NCBI GenBank assembly: GCA_023267415.1
Contig: JAHFNM010000004.1
Coordinates: 1 to 28,234, forward strand
Length of the DNA stretch: 28,234 nt
Direction: 5' to 3'
From: Candidatus Nomurabacteria bacterium
GTDB taxonomy: Bacteria; Patescibacteriota; Minisyncoccia; Phycocordibacterales; UBA9973
The position numbers and the translations under genes are program-made. Positions 14,249 to 23,800 of the stretch are shown here, one piece after another. The notes beneath the pieces are model-generated. The model made no database searches. It saw nothing but the letters and a program-made list of their open reading frames with translations, and had not been told where the DNA came from. The stretch's first letter is position 1. Each line of letters starts with the position of its first letter.

Positions 14249-16102
14249 TTATTGATTTGTCGTTCCCGAAACCGCTTGAGTGAGTTCCGATCTCGATTTC
14301 TGCAATGCCAGGATCTGCGAAGGGTCGCTGGTGATGAGTTGGTCTTCTGTATAGGAAGAGATCACCTTGATGGCCACATGCTTGAGTCCGGCAAAGAAGA
14401 TTCCCTCTCCCTTATTGCACTCCAAGAGGAGATATTTTTCCTCATCGGTCAGATTGAAGGTCTTTTGCAAGACATCCACCGTCGAAGGTGACTGCTTCAA
14501 GAGAAGCTGAAGCGAAGAGTTGGTGACGATCGGCACGCCGTACGGGCTTTTCATGAAGTCGCCCACGTCCTGCGTGATTGTCGCCAATCCCAAGAAGTAT
14601 TTTCGTCCGCGTTTGGCGATAGAATAGAGGAACGATGCCGTATCTTCGGATTTCATCATCCACCACGCCTCGTCCACAACTAGGAGTCGCTTCTTGATAT
14701 TCTTTCGGACTTCGTTCCAGATGAAGTGGGTCACGATGTACATGGCGGCCGGTTTCAGATCGTCTTCCATATCGCGTACGGAGAAGACCACAAACTTTTT
14801 GTTGATGTCCACGTTTGATGGCTGGTTGATGAATCCTGCCCACGAGCCATGTGTGTATTTTGAAAGACGAGAAACAAGCGATTCAGTTCCTTCCATTCCC
14901 CCAAGCACCATTTCGAAATCGGAAAGGAGTGGCGGTTCGATCTGGGAAAAATCCGAATCAGGAGTGATGTCCTTGATCGCGTATGTTTCCATGATCGCTC
15001 GATCAATGAGCGCATCCTCTTCAGGAGTGAGACCTCCAAGCATGATACGGAAGAGTCCGACAAGATTGATCACATTTCCTCGCAGCACGTCGTTGCCCGT
15101 CTCCCCTTCGCCGGGAAGCGGCAGGTCGAACGGATTGATGTGTGATCCTGAGTTAAGCGAGATATTGAAGTAGCGTCCGCCCAAAGCTTCAGCCAAGCGT
15201 TCATATTCTCGTTCAGGGTCGATGACGATGACCTCGGTATCAAACATAAGACAGCGGATAACCTCGAGTTTTGTCGCGTACGATTTTCCAGCACCGGAAG
15301 TCGCGAAGATGATTGAGTTGTAGTTGTCGAGAGAGAAGCGATCGAAGATTATGAGCGAGGAATTGTGGCGGTTCACTCCATAGAGAATGCCCTTATCGGA
15401 AGTGAGATCGAAAGAGACGAATGGAAAGAAGCTCGACAGTGGCTCGGAATTGAGCTTCTGGTATATCTCCAAATGGTCGTCTTCCAATGGCAGGACACTC
15501 TTGAATCCGTCGTCCTGCTGGAATAGGGCCGGCTTGAAGTAGATAAGCTTGGCTTCCAGGATCGACTTGATCTCATTCTCTATCTTATAGAGCTCGACAT
15601 CGTTGTCGGCATAGATGGTGAGATAGAGACCAACGTCGAACATTTTTTCCTGAGCTTGCGTCAGGCGGTCACGCAAATCTTCCAAGTTCCTATTCGCCAT
15701 GTCGAGCGTGGGGTCGCGCACCATCCCCTTCGCCTCGCGAGCCATGATCTGGCTCTGGACCTCAGCCACTTTCTTTTGGAATTGGCGAAGTACTTGCGCC
15801 GTCTCCACTGGATGGATGACGATGGAAATATCGAAGACCTTGTCGAGGTTAATGATCGGCGAGAGCCAGTTGTCGGTGAGTGTGGACGGATATGAAATGA
15901 CGAAATACGTCCGTGCGATCTTGTCGCCAAGGTTGATCGACTTCGGTTCGATCTTGAGTGCGGATGGAGCGATGATGTCTTTGAGTTCGAGCGATGCTGC
16001 CTCGTATATCTGCTCAGGAAAAATAGGCATGGCGTTTGCCTGAATGCGGGTCGATTCGCCCGCAGGATTCTTCTTTTTTCCAAATAGTCCTAGGAATGCC
16101 AT
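14249..16102 (-). CDS. VirB4/TraC-family type IV secretion ATPase
   Basis: A 617-residue cytoplasmic ATPase that powers assembly or transport by T4SS-type machines. Walker A is ATSGAGKS (267-274), followed by the typical VIVIDPEREY (291-300). Walker B is RLLVVDEAWW (472-481), and an ATITQD motif with Gln511 lies further on. The first 250 residues form a VirB4 N-terminal-type domain with a helical segment (QFQKKVAEVQSQIMA). All catalytic residues seem intact. It starts 3 nt after the TraC-like gene and is probably translationally coupled. With PrgI and VirB6-like proteins upstream it defines the cluster as T4SS-related. No VirD4 or VirB11 is in the window, so it may be the sole motor. Confidence 0.93.
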   Translation of the reverse strand: MAFLGLFGKKKNPAGESTRIQANAMPIFPEQIYEAASLELKDIIAPSALKIEPKSINLGDKIARTYFVISYPSTLTDNWLSPIINLDKVFDISIVIHPVETAQVLRQFQKKVAEVQSQIMAREAKGMVRDPTLDMANRNLEDLRDRLTQAQEKMFDVGLYLTIYADNDVELYKIENEIKSILEAKLIYFKPALFQQDDGFKSVLPLEDDHLEIYQKLNSEPLSSFFPFVSFDLTSDKGILYGVNRHNSSLIIFDRFSLDNYNSIIFATSGAGKSYATKLEVIRCLMFDTEVIVIDPEREYERLAEALGGRYFNISLNSGSHINPFDLPLPGEGETGNDVLRGNVINLVGLFRIMLGGLTPEEDALIDRAIMETYAIKDITPDSDFSQIEPPLLSDFEMVLGGMEGTESLVSRLSKYTHGSWAGFINQPSNVDINKKFVVFSVRDMEDDLKPAAMYIVTHFIWNEVRKNIKKRLLVVDEAWWMMKSEDTASFLYSIAKRGRKYFLGLATITQDVGDFMKSPYGVPIVTNSSLQLLLKQSPSTVDVLQKTFNLTDEEKYLLLECNKGEGIFFAGLKHVAIKVISSYTEDQLITSDPSQILALQKSRSELTQAVSGTTNQ

Positions 16103-16105
16103 ATA

Positions 16106-16762
16106 TTATTGTGTGAGTGCTTCGCCAAGCTTGATCGCCGGCTGGATGTCGCCGGGATTGAATGTCTTATAGAAAAGTTCGATCACTTCCTCTGTCTGCA
16201 AACGCTCGCTTCGCGCCCCGCAGCTACCGAGTCCGCTTGCGATGACGCTCACTCGTTCGTCGAGCTGCGTACGCTTTTCCTCGAAGCTGATATTCTCGGT
16301 ATTTCTCTTTGCCTGCGCTGATTCCTTGTTGCCGAAGATGCTGCCCAAGACACCCTTCTTTGTAGAAATAGCCGCTTCTTCGTACGGGATGATGACATAG
16401 AAATATTTGCGCATGATTGCCACCTGCTCGGTGAATTCGCGTACGAAGCTGATGTATCCGGCTGTCTGGAGCTTAAGAAGCGGTTCGCGCTGCTCCTTCA
16501 TCTTACCTTCGAGCGTAAGGAGGTAAGGACGGATATCAAGCCGTCGCGACTGCACGACGATCTGGATCGGAAAATCAATGGAGTTTAAAAAAGATTGGAA
16601 TTGGTTGATGGTGGCAATTTGTTCTTCGCCGGATTTCAGTGCCAGGTTGACCGAAGAAACCGCAAGGATCGCACGCAGTCCGCCGTCCTTCAACACAATA
16701 GTCCCCTCGCGGACTTCTTTGATGGGAACGAATTCTTGAGTTGCTTTTGCGGAAAGCGCCAT
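16106..16762 (-). CDS. TraC-like/VirB4 N-terminal-type protein
   Basis: A 218-residue cytoplasmic protein. MALSAKATQEFVPIKEVREGTIVLKDGGLRAILAV resembles the opening beta-rich part of TraC/VirB4 ATPases, and QFQSFLNSIDFPIQIVVQSRRLD is their typical next block. A helical segment and YFYVIIPYEE follow. It has no Walker motifs. It ends 3 nt before the VirB4 gene, so the VirB4 N-terminal region seems encoded as a separate subunit, a partner of the ATPase at the inner membrane. A perfect TATAAT 6 nt before the ATG starts this two-gene transcript. The exact family name is uncertain; placement and pattern are convincing. Confidence 0.8.
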   Translation of the reverse strand: MALSAKATQEFVPIKEVREGTIVLKDGGLRAILAVSSVNLALKSGEEQIATINQFQSFLNSIDFPIQIVVQSRRLDIRPYLLTLEGKMKEQREPLLKLQTAGYISFVREFTEQVAIMRKYFYVIIPYEEAAISTKKGVLGSIFGNKESAQAKRNTENISFEEKRTQLDERVSVIASGLGSCGARSERLQTEEVIELFYKTFNPGDIQPAIKLGEALTQ

Positions 16763-16768
16763 TACATT

Positions 16769-16774
16769 ATTATA
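16769..16774 (-). promoter_or_regulatory. -10 box of the TraC-like/VirB4 operon
   Basis: Perfect TATAAT on the minus strand, 6 nt before the ATG at 16762. It lies in the 42-nt gap after prgI and supports a leaderless operon start. Confidence 0.6.
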
Positions 16775-16804
16775 TACTAGAAAGCGCGGATCGCTGATGG
16801 ATTA

Positions 16805-17212
16805 TCATCGCTTATCGAGCACGTCGAGTCCCCACGCTATGTCATGCAGCTTGGATTCGGATATTCTTGGAATGTACTGCACTTGCTTGGCAGATCCTTC
16901 CCCACTTTTGTCCTCTGGTTTCTTTGCTTCTTTCTTTTCTTTTTTCCAAACGTACAATTTATCTCCTAATCCATATTTGAACATGGCTTCGATCGTGTTG
17001 ATGAGCGGTTTCTCGTTTACTTTTACAAACGCCAGCCCGAACGCAAGTCCCCCGAATCCGAGTCCGAGCGGAATATACAAATACCACGGCAAGAATTTGA
17101 AGCACAGGAACACCATGCCTCCCCCTCCGACGACATATACGAATTGTCGAAACGAAAGCGGGCCGAAGATCTTGTCTTCAACATCAATGAATTGAGGTAC
17201 GGCGAATCTCAT
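16805..17212 (-). CDS. PrgI-family membrane protein
   Basis: A 135-residue protein. The opening RFAVPQFIDVEDKIFGPLSFRQF is the hallmark of PrgI, a small inner-membrane T4SS subunit of the VirB3 type. Two closely spaced transmembrane helices follow (about 26-42 and 46-64), with a cytoplasmic lysine-rich tail (KKEKKEAKKPEDK). PrgI/VirB3 proteins work next to VirB4 in the inner-membrane complex, and the order PrgI, TraC-like, VirB4 here fits that. The gene has its own extended -10 6 nt upstream. The match is strong. Confidence 0.9.
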   Translation of the reverse strand: MRFAVPQFIDVEDKIFGPLSFRQFVYVVGGGGMVFLCFKFLPWYLYIPLGLGFGGLAFGLAFVKVNEKPLINTIEAMFKYGLGDKLYVWKKEKKEAKKPEDKSGEGSAKQVQYIPRISESKLHDIAWGLDVLDKR

Positions 17213-17218
17213 ACATAT

Positions 17219-17227
17219 AGTATATCA
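17219..17227 (-). promoter_or_regulatory. extended -10 promoter of the PrgI gene
   Basis: TGA-TATACT on the minus strand, ending 6 nt before the ATG at 17212, directly after the terminator at 17236-17263. Confidence 0.6.
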
Positions 17228-17235
17228 CCAGAAAC

Positions 17236-17263
17236 AAAAACCGCGGACATGTCCGCGGTTTTT
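17236..17263. terminator. perfectly palindromic bidirectional terminator
   Basis: A 28-bp perfect palindrome: AAAAACCGCGGAC, centre AT, then GTCCGCGGTTTTT. It gives a GC-rich stem with T-run on both strands. On the minus strand it ends the 17267-18097 gene three bases after its stop. Confidence 0.85.
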
Positions 17264-17266
17264 TGT

Positions 17267-18097
17267 TTAATTGATTGGTTCTCTATATGGATCTGGTCCG
17301 GTCTTTGTTGGAGGAGTTTGGGTTGGCGCCGGCGCAGGACTTTTTGCTACCGAGTAGTCTGTGGATTTTGTCGGCATGGCCGGTCCGGCAGAATTGAGTT
17401 TGTCGGCCACGATGCCGAGCGACGGAGTTCTTTGCGGATTTTCGATGCCCTTGAGAAGGTCTGTCCTGTTTGGCATTTGCGCGGCCTGCATTGGAGCGGC
17501 TGCTTTCGGGGTTTCGCTGATCACCACGCCTGTCTTGGCCAATATGGCATGGTCTTCGGTGGAAAGCGAGGGTGCAGGGATTGGTTTTGGTTCTTCTTTT
17601 GCAGGCATTGCTGGCAGTGGCACAGGTGCGGTAGGGAGGGTAGGAGCAGGAGTCGCGGCGGCGTATTCCGCGCGTGCTTCTGGAGACGCGTAATCTTCAG
17701 GGTCCTTCTTTGTGGCGTAGAGCTTTTCAAGCGATGCGCGGATCGGAGCAAAGACTTGCTCGTTCACAGCCTTTACCAAGGCGTCGATCTCAGGATCGTT
17801 CTTTTTTAGTTCCGTCTGGAGATCGTTGCGGTATTCTTCCGGCTTGTTCATGCCAAGAAGAACCATAGATGTTTCGATCTCAAGCGTGTTCAATTCGTCA
17901 TAGGTGAGTTTCTGCGCCTTTGCGATCTCGAAGAGTTTTGTTTGATACGCGTCGTCGATGATGGCCTTCTTGATGTCGTCAGGAAGCAGTTCGAAACGGG
18001 CGCGCATTTCAGCCTCCACGTCAGTGAAGGGGTTCGTTGCGGAAGTATCGCTACTTGCCGAGACCACATCTATTTTTTTTACCGTATCGTCTGCCAT
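17267..18097 (-). CDS. cytoplasmic protein with Pro/Ala-rich tail, function unknown
   Basis: A 276-residue protein without signal peptide or transmembrane helix. Residues 25-140 are charged and helical (FTDVEAEMRARFELLPDDIKKAI, then LTYDELNTLEIETSMVLLG). The C-terminal half is disordered and rich in Pro, Ala and Thr (for example TPAPTLPTAPVPLPAMPAKE near 165), ending KTGPDPYREPIN. Such a tail often binds partners. Flanked by the VirB6-like and PrgI genes and with its own -10, it is probably a cytoplasmic adaptor of the secretion machine, by position only. I do not recognise a family. Confidence 0.75.
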   Translation of the reverse strand: MADDTVKKIDVVSASSDTSATNPFTDVEAEMRARFELLPDDIKKAIIDDAYQTKLFEIAKAQKLTYDELNTLEIETSMVLLGMNKPEEYRNDLQTELKKNDPEIDALVKAVNEQVFAPIRASLEKLYATKKDPEDYASPEARAEYAAATPAPTLPTAPVPLPAMPAKEEPKPIPAPSLSTEDHAILAKTGVVISETPKAAAPMQAAQMPNRTDLLKGIENPQRTPSLGIVADKLNSAGPAMPTKSTDYSVAKSPAPAPTQTPPTKTGPDPYREPIN

Positions 18098-18106
18098 ATG
18101 CCATTA

Positions 18107-18115
18107 ATTGTATCA
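18107..18115 (-). promoter_or_regulatory. extended -10 promoter of the 276-aa gene
   Basis: TGA-TACAAT on the minus strand, one mismatch to TATAAT, ending 9 nt before the ATG at 18097. Transcription would begin about 2 nt upstream of the start codon. Confidence 0.5.
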
Positions 18116-18146
18116 TTAAACTAATAAATCAAAACATGAAGCTTTC

Positions 18147-20828
18147 CTAGTGATGCGCTGCTGGGGCATGACCGCCACCTCCTGAAGGCTTATGTCCTCC
18201 TCCGCCACCTCCAACTATGCCGCCAAATATTGAAGTAAGAAATGTCCCCACCTTTGATTGTCCTGGCTTGTACACTTCAGCGCTGTGGTCGTGTTTCGCA
18301 TCCTTTTTGTCGCCTGTACCCTTCAATGCTTCTATATTATGATGTGCCGATTCTGCCTCTGCGATGCGGACACCGATATTTCCTTGTCCGATAGCATCTG
18401 CCGCTTCACGCAACAACGATACGATTCCTCCGGTTATTCCTCCTACCAATGTGCCCACAGGACCAGCGATCGTTCCGACAAGAGCGTATTTGCCAGTCGT
18501 TTTTGCAGCGTCTTCAAACGCACGTCCCCAGTTGCGGACAGCTGTTTTGGTATCCACATGGAAGTCGGTGGCGTTGCCATATGCATCTCGTTCCATCGGG
18601 CCAGTGTGGTAATTTGAACGCTGTGCTTGGTAGTGAAGATAGCTCTTGAAACGGTCGTTCTCGACATTCTTCGAAATCTTTTCCATTTCTTCCAAGCTCA
18701 TGTCTTCGAGCGCTTGCTCCTTTGTGTAGCCGTTCTTCACTGTCCTCTTCTTGGCTTTGTCCCGCTCTCCTCTCTTGAACTTGTTGAGTTTGTTTTGGAT
18801 CGTAGCTTCTGATTTTTCGGTCTTGTTTCCCTCCGGGTCTGTTTCCACCATTCTTTCTTTAATGACCTCTGCCTGTGCCTTGTATGTTTCAATTTCAGCG
18901 GCCTTTTCCCGTTCTTTTCGAGCAAGATCATCTTCAGTATCTGTAGGACCTTCTTGAATAGGGCGTGTCCTAAGCTCGTCGATCTTTTTGTTTAGTTCAC
19001 TGAATTCTTTCTTGTCGGATTTTATCTGATCGAGTTCACTCTTTGTGTCCTCGATGTCTTTCTTTCGCTTGTCGATGGCTGTATCCACTTTCTTCTTCTC
19101 TTCTCCATCGTGACCAAGAAGCTTCTTCATCTTCTCGTCTTTCTCCGTCTCTCGGTGGATAGAAGCTTCAAGCCCTCCAGCGGTCTTTTTTGTCGACAAC
19201 GCGCCAAAGCTTCCAAGGTTTACGCCTGCAGTCTTTGAAACCCAGTTCGCTACGCCGGTGTGGCGCGCGTCAAAGCTCGACTTGGTCAAGCCCACTCCGG
19301 CCATAAGCGTGTTCTTTCCGGCCCATTGCTTGAGGTCAGATCCAAACTTAAGATCTATCCCTGCAACTTTAAAGTTTCCTCCTTTGCCTTCAGCCCATTT
19401 TTTCATCGTGCTGCTGTCGGCGATCTTTCTGCCCAATCCACCGATAGCTTTTTGTCCGCCGACGGCGACTGCGCCCAATCCTGTTCCTGCGGCAAGGCCG
19501 GCAGTGCCCATGGCAAATCCTCCAAGCGCGCCAGCTCCCTTAAATATCATCTCGCCAATCGCACCAGCGGCTGAACGGACGTACTTTGTCCCTTGCAGAA
19601 GCATGGTGATGACGATCGCGAATTGGAGGATGACGAGCACAAGAAGAATTCCAGGAGAGAGTTTTGCGAATGCCGGATCTGTTACTGCTGGAACAAGCGA
19701 GATCTGCGTGAGAAGAGAGATAAGAAGCAGAAAGAAGAAATAGATCGGCGCAGCAAATGCATTCTTCAAAAGCCCGCTGATCCACTCGTCCCAGCCGAAA
19801 CCAGGAATGTGTCGGGCTGAAGGAATAATGAACGATACGAATGCGAGCGGAGCGAAGATGATCGCGATCCACAATCCGATCAGGCGGCCGATGAGCGAGA
19901 TGAGGGCCACGCCAAATGCATACGCGACAACGAGGAACATGAGTCCGACAATCAGCAGTATGGGGATAATGACGAGAGCGTCGATGTGTCCCCCAGTCTT
20001 GCTCTTGTCTACGCTTGAGTCGCCAGTGTATGGAGAAAAGAATCCTCGTGATCCCACCTGCTGGAGCTTGTTGTAAAATTCCGGGCTGGAGAAAACCTGC
20101 GGAGTAAATGCCTTTACGAGCGCCACCGAAAGCGGCTTCACCGCTGAAGCGCTGATGTATTTATTTCCCTGGATCTGGCTCGTGACCTGGCTGTTGTCGA
20201 CTGTCTGGTTGTCTTTGTTGATCACGCTAATCTGGTTGTAGAAGACGAGTGCGAGCGAATTGGAGACGTCGATGATGACTTCCGTCATAAAGAAGCTGAA
20301 GTTGATCAGAATGGCGATCGTGATAACAGACACGAGCATCTTCTTCGGATTGGCGTGGCCCACTTCGATGTCGAGGACGAGCGAGAGGGCGATGAAGAGC
20401 AGGATTAGGATGAAGAAGATGTTGGCGAAGTCGCGAGTGACCGTCCAGCCCTTTTCCAAAAAGTTGCTGCCCGTCGTGTAAAGCGTGCTTGAGAGTGTGA
20501 GGTTTGCCGCCGCATCAAACGCCTGAGCTGCAACTGCCATTGCCCATGAGCCGAATGTGTACGGTATGTAGTAGAAAAGCTGCTCCAAGCATCCCGGAAA
20601 AATACTGTTTTCCGAACCCACAAATGAACAACCGTCGAGATAGTCCTTTGCATTGGCTGGCGGAGCATAGGTATTGTCGACACCCGTCGTTTTCACTGTG
20701 GTGGTCTCGGCATGAACGGCATTCGCCTCCAGGCGAATGCCGTTCATGCCCGAGATCGTCGTCGAAAACGGCGCGACCGTGCCGGCGAGGAGAGCTATGG
20801 CAAATAAGATGGAATAAAAGCGTTTCAT
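18147..20828 (-). CDS. VirB6/TrbL-like polytopic membrane protein with long cytoplasmic tail
   Basis: An 893-residue protein. A signal-like N-terminus (about 1-40, ending NAVHA) is followed by an outside segment with two cysteines. Membrane helices lie at about 133-153, 163-185, 282-308, 310-336, 357-380 and 392-413. The patch NPKKMLVSVITIAILINFSFF and the later FAPLAFVSFIIPS resemble VirB6/TrbL channel proteins. A Gly/Ala-rich stretch (425-470) leads to a charged coiled-coil region (560-720), another hydrophobic Gly-rich stretch (785-806) and a Gly/His-rich end. It would form the inner-membrane channel. It starts 6 nt after the stop of the 1199-aa gene, so they are co-transcribed. A perfect inverted repeat lies in codons 27-40. 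The family call is by topology and context. Confidence 0.82.
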   Translation of the reverse strand: MKRFYSILFAIALLAGTVAPFSTTISGMNGIRLEANAVHAETTTVKTTGVDNTYAPPANAKDYLDGCSFVGSENSIFPGCLEQLFYYIPYTFGSWAMAVAAQAFDAAANLTLSSTLYTTGSNFLEKGWTVTRDFANIFFILILLFIALSLVLDIEVGHANPKKMLVSVITIAILINFSFFMTEVIIDVSNSLALVFYNQISVINKDNQTVDNSQVTSQIQGNKYISASAVKPLSVALVKAFTPQVFSSPEFYNKLQQVGSRGFFSPYTGDSSVDKSKTGGHIDALVIIPILLIVGLMFLVVAYAFGVALISLIGRLIGLWIAIIFAPLAFVSFIIPSARHIPGFGWDEWISGLLKNAFAAPIYFFFLLLISLLTQISLVPAVTDPAFAKLSPGILLVLVILQFAIVITMLLQGTKYVRSAAGAIGEMIFKGAGALGGFAMGTAGLAAGTGLGAVAVGGQKAIGGLGRKIADSSTMKKWAEGKGGNFKVAGIDLKFGSDLKQWAGKNTLMAGVGLTKSSFDARHTGVANWVSKTAGVNLGSFGALSTKKTAGGLEASIHRETEKDEKMKKLLGHDGEEKKKVDTAIDKRKKDIEDTKSELDQIKSDKKEFSELNKKIDELRTRPIQEGPTDTEDDLARKEREKAAEIETYKAQAEVIKERMVETDPEGNKTEKSEATIQNKLNKFKRGERDKAKKRTVKNGYTKEQALEDMSLEEMEKISKNVENDRFKSYLHYQAQRSNYHTGPMERDAYGNATDFHVDTKTAVRNWGRAFEDAAKTTGKYALVGTIAGPVGTLVGGITGGIVSLLREAADAIGQGNIGVRIAEAESAHHNIEALKGTGDKKDAKHDHSAEVYKPGQSKVGTFLTSIFGGIVGGGGGGHKPSGGGGHAPAAHH
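20709..20750 (-). repeat. 20-bp perfect inverted repeat inside the VirB6-like gene
   Basis: GGCATGAACGGCATTCGCCT (20709-20728) and its exact reverse complement (20731-20750) are separated by only two bases. With a one-base bulge the pairing continues through CTCG/CGAG. It encodes residues 27-40, ending at the likely signal-peptidase site. It is too long and perfect to be chance codon usage. Confidence 0.85.
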
Positions 20829-20834
20829 TAGTGG

Positions 20835-23800
20835 TTAGTACATGCGAACGATGTGCTCAAGTCCCTTGAGTGCGTTGTCTATCGGCTGCAGGTCAAGAGA
20901 GCTGATGTCGTCGTTTCTGATGAGTTTTTCGTTATCAAGTGTGGCTGTTCCGCTATTATTTCCCGAGCTGCAGGCAAATGCACTTGCCGTATCCATGCCG
21001 GCTGTGCCAGTCATGGTATTGCCGTGGAAATTATTGAACAAGAAGCTGCAATCCTTTTTATCTGCAGGATATTCAGGTTCGCCGTCCTTTGGGAACCAGT
21101 TTTTTCCGCGGAGCTGGACGCCGTTGCCTTGAGCATAGTGCCAATCTGGAAGGAATGACATCTGCGGAGGGATCAGGTCGGTTAGCCATGTTGGCAAGTT
21201 TGCAGTCGTTGCTCCATTTGCCGTGACGAATGAGAAGAGAACGCGTGCAGTCGGTCCCCCATCGCGCAAGTACGGGGATTTCGGATCAGTCGTTGCCTTG
21301 ATGCATTGTGCAAGCGAAGTATTTTTTAGGAGTGTTCCGTTTGCGTCCATGCCGGCAATGCTGTTCTTTTCATTTAGCATTGCAGAGAGCACAGCTTCTT
21401 CTTTGCGCAGGTCTTCGACTCCGTGGATGTATGGAGCAAGCTGCTGGAATGTATCGTTGATCTTTCGGAGCTGCTGCTCATATTCGCTAAGAGATGAAAC
21501 GTCGGTGATGTTTTGGATAGTCTGAAGGTCTTTGTTGTAGTCGCGGACAGGTGTGTTTCCGCCGGTGCCGTCAGTAAGCATTCCTGAATACAATGCATTT
21601 CCAATGTTGGTTTTTACTGCATAGTTTGAGACTGATTTGTTGACGACGATTCCATTCGGGTCGAGCACGCGGACAGTGCGGAGAACTTGATTTGCAGACA
21701 CACCGTTTTTGTCAGTTACATCGTAGGTGATTGTGTAAACGCCAGGAGTATATGTATCAACATTATTGACGCTCGTAATGCTTGCGCTAATGTCTACCCC
21801 TGTTCTGTCTACGGCCGTCGCTCCCGCATCGGTATAAGAGTCCCCTTCATTGACGGTGACGATCTTGTTTCCAGCGATTGTGATAGTCGGTATAACGTCG
21901 AGTGCGCCGGTCAGCCCTGGATATCCTTGGAGCTGAGTAAGTCCTTGAATGCTGAGCATCAAATGCTCAAGCTGGCTTTCGATCGAGACGCTTGCGTTGC
22001 GCAGGTTCTGGTTTTGTACCGCAGAGTTTCGAATCCCTTGAACCTTCGGGAATTCATTGTTGTCGAGGGCCACAAGGTCGGAAATATCTTTAACAAATGC
22101 GTTGTAGCTCGCGTTCACGATCTTGGCCCGAGTGGCATTGGTCGTAGAAAGGTCGGGAATAAAACTAGGTGTTCCCGAGTTAGGGCTTCCCTGCGTAGTG
22201 CTTCTTCCTCCGGGGTCTTTCTTTGCCGCATCATCGGCTGCAACAGTGTCGGAGTATGTCGCACCATATGTCATCTGCATCGCTTCTTTGTATCGGTGTG
22301 CGAGATACGTGATGACATGAGAAGAGTTATTGTATCCATTGAAGTCAGCTTGGCCGTAACCGTTGTAGTGGAAATCAACTCCCATGACGGCGCCAACGAA
22401 TTGGCCATAGGCGTTTTCATTGATGTTGTCATGGTTGTCGCCGATCATTTTGAGCACAATGCCCACCACCAATCCGACGACGGCACCGATAGCATTTCCT
22501 ATTCCCGGAACGACGCTGCCGGCGATTGCTCCGGCTACCACTGCTCCCACGATCGTTCCTGCAGTCGTCCCATATGTCGAAAGTACTTTATGAAAATCGT
22601 TGATGCTTGCGCTGGCCGGGAACAACGTTGGCGTGGAAATGAATGTCTGTGCCGTGCTTTCGATCGCTTCGATCGCGCCAGGGTGAGGACCCGGAACGCA
22701 GTAGTCGAGTTCGTATATTGCGGTGACGAGGTCTTGCTGAGCGGCGATCTCTTTTTCCAAAATCTGTTGATACCCCTCAGGGAGTGTTGGGTCGCCGCTG
22801 CAGAATTGACCGCTTGGGCTGAATCCGGACGCAATTTCGCAGCCAGTAACGAGCTTTGTGTCATCTCGTGAATTGTCCTCGTAGCGAATGACAGACGGAA
22901 TATCGGTGAAGACATTGAAGTTGCTACCCTGGTTTGCCCAAGTTCCATTTGGTCCGGTATCAACGTTTGCCAATGCTTGGGTGTTGTCGTTTCCTCCGCT
23001 TGAATTTTTTGTAAAGTCCGTTGTGTTCGCATTTTGTGCCGAAGAGAGCGATGAAAGTCCTTTGTTGATGAGCTGGTTTGAAAGCGCGTCGAAGATCGCC
23101 GTGATGTCGGTGCTCAAATCCTGTCCGTTGATGAGCTGGCTGTTTGTCGTGTCGAGGCTCGAAGTGAGCTGGTGCGCAACGATGCTTCCCGGAGTCTGGG
23201 TCTGCCATTTTGCACACACAGTCTTGCTCGCAGCCTTCGCTGACGCTGCATCTGCTGCAGCCAAAGCGGAATTGGCTTGCATCATAAGGTTGTTGTATGC
23301 GCCGAGGCGGGCCTGGGCTGCCTGGATCGCGACCGGATCTCCAGATGCATTTGCCTGAGCAAGGTCGTTTGTCGCCTTTGCGACTGCTGCTTTTGTGGCC
23401 GCTGCCCTATCCGCTGCCGCAGAATTCGCTGCCTCGGTCGCCTTGATGTCTGTGCCAGGTTCGTAGTTTGGATCAACGCATGTGCGGATGTCCAAAAATC
23501 CTCCCGAACGCTGTAGAGAATCTCTGATCGCTTGAGCAGGAGAATAATTCGTGTCTGCAAGGTTTCGACTCAGTTCGTTTTGGGCGGCAATGTTGAATCC
23601 GATCGGATTGTTGTTGAGGAATGTCTGCCCGAGGAAAGCATTCCATCCCCCGATACTGAAGTCGTTGCCAAAATCGGTCCCAGTCTTTCCCGGATACTGC
23701 TGTCCGACGACTTGGTCGAGGCTGTATTGAGCACGCTGGGCAAATGAGGAGCTGAGCTGATTTGTCAGGCCCTGTGCGACGATCTTGCCGAACGGATAGT

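Noticed and set aside
21687..22871. 394-codon plus-strand open frame
   Set aside because: It is antisense to the 1199-aa gene, rich in Cys, Arg and Val from reverse reading of Asn/Ala/Asp codons, with no promoter or recognisable domain.
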